A DNA stretch of 64,000 nucleotides from Avibacterium gallinarum. Lineage in GTDB: Bacteria > Pseudomonadota > Gammaproteobacteria > Enterobacterales > Pasteurellaceae. This document shows positions 60,579 to 64,000 of this stretch, in pieces (the first letter of the stretch is position 1; each line of letters begins with the position of its first letter). The stretch is taken from the NCBI RefSeq assembly GCF_002921135.1, contig NZ_PQVJ01000006.1, positions 124,001 to 188,000 on the forward strand. The letters run 5' to 3'. Made by a program: the position numbers and the translations under genes. The notes beneath the pieces are model-generated. The model did no database searches. It had not been told where the DNA came from and saw nothing but the letters and a program-made list of their open reading frames with translations.

Positions 60579-62524
60579 TATTTTTTCTCTGTTAAAAATT
60601 GGATTACATTGTTTAAATCTCGGGTTCGTTTAGCATTCGGCAGACTTTTCAAGAAAGTTTCACCGTAGGATCGCATCACCAAACGGCTATCACAAATAAT
60701 CACCGCACCACGGTCGGTAACATCGCGGATCAAACGCCCTACCCCTTGTTTTAAGGTGATCACCGCTTCGGGAATTTGGATCTCATTAAACGGATCTTTG
60801 CCCTGTAGGCGACAATCTTCCATTCGTGCTTTGAGCAAAGGCTCATCAGGTGCGGTAAAGGGCAATTTGTCAATAATCACTAAGGAAAGGGCATCGCCAC
60901 GCACATCTACCCCCTCCCAGAAACTGGAAGTGGCGACCAACACGGCGTGAGATTGGGTGGTAAACTGTTCTAATAATTTGCTTTTTGCCGTTTCCCCTTG
61001 CAATAACACGGTTAAATCACTGTGTTCACGGAAAAAATCCGCCAGCCCACGCATCATTGAATAAGAGGTACAAAGTACAAAACAGCGCCCTTGATTTTTT
61101 TCGATGATCGGTAATAACATTTGCCCGAGCAGTGTTTGCGTGTGTGATTGGTTCAATGCCGGCAGGAAACGTGGCACGCATAATAAGGCTTGTTCAGGAT
61201 AGTTAAACGGACTCGGCAAAATTTTCTGCTCGGCATTTTGAATGCCTAAACGTTGGCAAAAATGCTGAAAATTGCCCCCCACTTCTAAGGTAGCAGAAGT
61301 AAAAATCCACGCGGCTTCTTTTTGGCTGAGCTGTTCACCGAATTTATCCGCCACAGTGAGCGGTGTGATATGCAAGCCAAAGCCACGCCCCATTGTTTCA
61401 TACCAATAGCAATATCCCACCAAATGGGTTTCTTGCAGACGTTTTAAAATCACCTGAATACTGGCAATGCGCTCAAAAATGCTGTCTAGGGTTTGTGAAC
61501 GACCGAGCGCAAGTTTCACCACATCAGATAAAAATGCCAATTTTTCTTGCAATAATTCTACGCATTTTTGTACCGCACTTTTATCTGCGGAATGCGCCAT
61601 CGCAGGCTGAGAATACAGCTCACGCCAGTTGCCACGGCGATTGCCCTCCCCCAATAATAAACGAAAATCTTGCACCACCTTGAGCAAGGTATCCGCCGCC
61701 ACGCCAAGCTGTTTCATATCTTTTAATTCTGTGCGATAAACAATATTGGCATCTTTGCATAAGTCAAATAATTGACGTGAAGTCAGAGAAATGCCGAAAT
61801 ACTGGCTCGCGACATCGGCAATTTGATGGGCTTCATCAAAAATAATCGCCTGCGCATTGGGGATCAGCTCGCCAAAGCCGCTTTCTTTTACCGCCATATC
61901 GGCAAAAAATAAATGATGATTCACCACCACTAAATCGGCATTTAAGGCTTTTTTACGCGCCGCCGCCACATAGCAATCGCCGTAATTCGGGCAGTCTGAA
62001 CCTAAACAGCTTTCTGTGGTGCTGGTAAGCTGTGGCAAAATCGGGCTGTCTTCCGCAATTTCCACACATTCGCTTAAATCCCCTGTTTTAGTGGCATTGT
62101 TCCATTTCCGCACCTTAGCCAGATCTGCTAACACCGTTCGATCACCCAATACCCCTTGCGCAATCAGCTGATCCAAACGTTCAAGGCAAAGATAATTGGC
62201 TCGCCCTTTTAAAAGCGCGATTTTGCCTGTATAACCCAACGCTTTTTTAATGGCGGGAAGATCACGATTGAACAATTGATCTTGCAGATTTTTTGACCCT
62301 GTGGAAATAATGGTTTTCTTGCCCGCAAGCAACGCAGGCACTAAATACGCGAAGGTTTTTCCCGTGCCAGTTCCTGCTTCCACCACAAGGGCTTGCTTAT
62401 GTGAAATCGCCTGCGCCACGGCTTGCGCCATTTCTAGCTGCTCTGCTCGGGGGCGAAATCCTTTAATATGCTGACTCAGCACGCCCGTTTCCGCAAAGGC
62501 GTTGATCACATTTTGGCTATCCAT
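60578..62524 (-). CDS. yoaA: YoaA/DinG-family iron-sulfur helicase
   Basis: XPD-like DNA helicase of superfamily 2. The 648 residues have Walker A EAGTGTGKT (about 51-59), the iron-sulfur cysteine cluster in ESCLGSDCPNYGDC, the DEAH box IIFDEAH and C-terminal motifs ATSSFWEGVDVRGD and QGVGRLIRD. Length and the tsaB neighbour favour YoaA over DinG (about 716 residues). YoaA acts with the HolC clamp-loader subunit in repair in E. coli. No LexA box was recognised upstream. Confidence 0.92.
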   Translation of the reverse strand: MDSQNVINAFAETGVLSQHIKGFRPRAEQLEMAQAVAQAISHKQALVVEAGTGTGKTFAYLVPALLAGKKTIISTGSKNLQDQLFNRDLPAIKKALGYTGKIALLKGRANYLCLERLDQLIAQGVLGDRTVLADLAKVRKWNNATKTGDLSECVEIAEDSPILPQLTSTTESCLGSDCPNYGDCYVAAARKKALNADLVVVNHHLFFADMAVKESGFGELIPNAQAIIFDEAHQIADVASQYFGISLTSRQLFDLCKDANIVYRTELKDMKQLGVAADTLLKVVQDFRLLLGEGNRRGNWRELYSQPAMAHSADKSAVQKCVELLQEKLAFLSDVVKLALGRSQTLDSIFERIASIQVILKRLQETHLVGYCYWYETMGRGFGLHITPLTVADKFGEQLSQKEAAWIFTSATLEVGGNFQHFCQRLGIQNAEQKILPSPFNYPEQALLCVPRFLPALNQSHTQTLLGQMLLPIIEKNQGRCFVLCTSYSMMRGLADFFREHSDLTVLLQGETAKSKLLEQFTTQSHAVLVATSSFWEGVDVRGDALSLVIIDKLPFTAPDEPLLKARMEDCRLQGKDPFNEIQIPEAVITLKQGVGRLIRDVTDRGAVIICDSRLVMRSYGETFLKSLPNAKRTRDLNNVIQFLTEKK

Positions 62525-62576
62525 TCGTTCAATTCGGGGTTAGGGTAAATAAAATTAGCGGCTATTCTAACAGAAA

Positions 62577-62607
62577 AACGCTATACAGTGTTGTACTGGA
62601 TAGCGTT
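62577..62607. other. Long imperfect inverted repeat between yoaA and the TlpA-like gene
   Basis: AACGCTATACAGT (62577-62589) and ACTGGATAGCGTT (62595-62607) pair over 13 positions with one mismatch and a 5-nt loop. No T run follows on either strand, so it is more likely an operator or leader structure than a terminator. Confidence 0.6.
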
Positions 62608-62687
62608 ATTGTTAATTTACAAATCAAAAAATATTGAATGCGACATTCTGTGGTAACATAGCACATCAATTTTTTATGGATAACAGA

Positions 62688-63176
62688 ATGCAATTAAGAA
62701 ATAGTCTAAAACTTGGTTTATTAAGTGCGGTGCTTTTTTTACTTATTTCTTGTAAAGACCAAACCGCCAATATCGGCAGCCAAGCCCCTGATATTGCGGC
62801 TTTTGATTTGCAAGGCAACAAGGTGGAATTAAGCCAATTTGCGGGGAAAAAATTGCTCATCAATTTTTGGTCAGAAACCTGTGGCATCTGCATTGTTGAA
62901 ATGAAATTATTACAGCAATTTTCCCAAAGCTATCCCGAGAGCTTACAACTTTTAGCCATTAATATTGATGGTGAACGTGGTAACACGCAAGCTGTCGCAG
63001 ACAAAAATCAACTCACACTGCCGATTGCCAAAGATCAGCTTAATATCACGGCTGAACGCTATCAGTTGGTTGGCACACCGACATCATTCGTGCTTGATCC
63101 TAAAGGAAAAATCCTTTATAAATTCGAGGGCTTAATCCCTGAGGACGAATTACGAAAACTATTTGAGGAAAAATAA
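62688..63176 (+). CDS. TlpA-like thioredoxin-fold lipoprotein
   Basis: Predicted membrane-anchored periplasmic thiol oxidoreductase of the TlpA/ResA group. With the start MQLRNSLKLGLLS at 62688 it has 162 residues; starts at 62676 and 62634 are in frame. The signal peptide ends in lipobox LISC with Cys22. The active site is C65-G-I-C68 in FWSETCGIC, and the cis-Pro loop is GTPTSF. It overlaps the cytochrome c gene by one base, which suggests a role in keeping the heme-binding cysteines of apocytochrome reduced; this is inference. An uptake core encodes part of the signal peptide (62723-62731). Confidence 0.85.
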   Translation: MQLRNSLKLGLLSAVLFLLISCKDQTANIGSQAPDIAAFDLQGNKVELSQFAGKKLLINFWSETCGICIVEMKLLQQFSQSYPESLQLLAINIDGERGNTQAVADKNQLTLPIAKDQLNITAERYQLVGTPTSFVLDPKGKILYKFEGLIPEDELRKLFEEK

Positions 63177-63490
63177 TGAAAGGTTACGCTTCTACTCTAT
63201 TTTTTATTGCAGGCTCGCTATTGGCGCTCAACAGCCACGCTAATGAAAGCCTTGAGCATACGCAAAAAATTTTTAATCGCTCTTGTGCCATGTGCCACGG
63301 CAAACAAGGGGAAAAATCAGCATTAAATCAATCTGCAATTATCAATAGCTTAAAAACTGAAGAAATTCTCACCGCACTTGAAAAACGTAAAGCGGGGGAA
63401 ATTGTCGGTGCAGGAAATGCGGCGAAATCTCGTCTAAGTGAAGAAGAAATGAAAGGATTAGCGGAATATATTCCAACATTGAAAAAATAA
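63176..63490 (+). CDS. Small periplasmic c-type cytochrome
   Basis: Class I-like monoheme cytochrome c of 104 residues. A signal peptide (about 1-22, ending NSHA) is followed by the heme motif C37-A-M-C40-H41. The C-terminal helix with LSEEEMKGLAEYI is typical of cytochrome c553-like proteins. The usual axial methionine before that helix is not evident: the region reads GAGNAAKSR. ATG overlaps the stop of the TlpA-like gene (TAATG). Its maturation would need the Ccm system, not in this window. Confidence 0.88.
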   Translation: MKGYASTLFFIAGSLLALNSHANESLEHTQKIFNRSCAMCHGKQGEKSALNQSAIINSLKTEEILTALEKRKAGEIVGAGNAAKSRLSEEEMKGLAEYIPTLKK

Positions 63491-63498
63491 CATTAATG

Positions 63499-63533
63499 AA
63501 AAATCGGGCTACGTTGAATAGCCCGATTTTTTT
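63499..63533. terminator. Bidirectional terminator between cytochrome c and nhaA
   Basis: AAAAATCGGGCTA pairs with TAGCCCGATTTTT, with a 7-nt loop and A/T runs on both sides. Confidence 0.88.
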
Positions 63534-63541
63534 ATCTCATA

Positions 63542-64000
63542 TTATCCCCTAGATTTCGTACAAACTTTTAGTAAAAAATAACCACCGACCGCTGAAATGG
63601 CTGAACCAAGTAAGATACCTACTCGAGCAAAGCTTGCCATTTCACTTGCCCCATCGCCACCAAAGGCAAGACCTGCTAAGAACATTGACATTGTAAAGCC
63701 GATACCGCAGAGTAAGGCAATGGCGAAAATCTGTTTAAAATTAATTCCTTCAGGCAATTTTGCAATATGGAATAATACTGAGAGATAACTAAACAAAAAG
63801 ACACCCAGTGGTTTTCCCAGTAATAGCCCTAAGATCACGCCTAAGGTGAGTGGTGAACTTAAGGTGTCTAACCCCATTCCTGATAAGGATACGCCAGCAT
63901 TGGAAAAGGCGAATAACGGTAAAATAAAGAAAGAACACCAAGGGGCTAAAATATGTTCCATATCGTGCAACACTTTTCTGCCGTTTTTGCCTTTGAGCGG
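63542..64000 (-). CDS. nhaA: Na+/H+ antiporter NhaA, C-terminal part
   Basis: Sodium/proton antiporter of the inner membrane. Only the C-terminal about 152 residues are in the window; the frame is still open at the edge. The visible part holds [43 protein letters not shown], and [18 protein letters not shown], all strongly conserved in NhaA helices 8-12. An internal Met at 63973 is not the true start. Confidence 0.95.
   Translation of the reverse strand, partial: PLKGKNGRKVLHDMEHILAPWCSFFILPLFAFSNAGVSLSGMGLDTLSSPLTLGVILGLLLGKPLGVFLFSYLSVLFHIAKLPEGINFKQIFAIALLCGIGFTMSMFLAGLAFGGDGASEMASFARVGILLGSAISAVGGYFLLKVCTKSRG

Noticed and set aside
62525-62632. LexA box before yoaA
   Set aside because: The CAGT..ACTG elements have the wrong polarity and spacing for CTGT-N8-ACAG.

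Overview
This window is chromosomal DNA of a gammaproteobacterium of the family Pasteurellaceae, of the Haemophilus/Aggregatibacter/Pasteurella/Avibacterium type. The 9-bp DNA uptake signal core AAGTGCGGT (or ACCGCACTT) occurs about 46 times in 64 kb. The tmRNA encodes the tag ANDEQYALAA, and the genes are AT-rich Haemophilus-like orthologues of enteric housekeeping genes. The genus cannot be fixed from the sequence alone. No rRNA, CRISPR array, insertion sequence, prophage or replication origin was seen. Both ends cut a gene: accD on the left and nhaA on the right.

Layout, left to right. (1) 1-6.4 kb: accD, truA, a patatin-like lipase, smrB (frameshifted at its end), and the PurR-box-controlled operon cvpA-purF-ubiX, then yfbV. 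(2) 6.5-10.1 kb: ackA-pta acetate overflow. (3) 10.4-13.5 kb: a repeat-rich LEA-like lipoprotein, tmRNA and glnS. (4) 13.7-18.3 kb: a MacA-MacB-NodT-type tripartite efflux operon behind a sequence matching the PmrA/BasR box. (5) 18.4-21.5 kb: a sulfatase and sodium/solute symporter pair with a perfect CRP site upstream. (6) 21.7-30.9 kb: lpdA, aceF, aceE and crr, ptsI, ptsH, which together link sugar uptake to pyruvate oxidation. (7) 31.1-41.8 kb: rsgA/orn, two tRNA-Gly genes, topA, a LysR regulator, sppA, a cassette of three small membrane proteins, a nitroreductase and thiI. (8) 42-47.2 kb: xseB-ispA-dxs isoprenoid operon and uup. (9) 47.3-50.2 kb: a HigBA/RelE-type toxin-antitoxin pair and the divergent gluconate genes gntK/gntT. 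(10) 50.3-56 kb: cnoX, trxB, cydD, cydC and the 4.5S RNA. (11) 56.3-64 kb: a small lipoprotein, a frameshifted rnd, fadD, tsaB, a YoaA-type helicase, a TlpA-like lipoprotein with a c-type cytochrome, and nhaA.

Central carbon flow is well covered. PTS proteins and the gluconate and symporter loci bring substrates in. Pyruvate dehydrogenase makes acetyl-CoA, Pta-AckA convert it to acetate and ATP, and AccD commits it to fatty acid synthesis. Three loci (ptsH, gntK/gntT, sulfatase/symporter) carry CRP-like sites, consistent with control by the EIIA-Glc/cAMP circuit encoded here.

The most interesting parts are: an operon of one 77-residue and two tandemly duplicated 35-residue membrane proteins with very strong ribosome binding sites (39145-39618); two homopolymer frameshifts, G8 in smrB and A8 in rnd, each reversible by one base; the regulatory region of the efflux operon; and a toxin-antitoxin promoter with a perfect palindrome between its -35 and -10 boxes. 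Most other content is ordinary housekeeping sequence.
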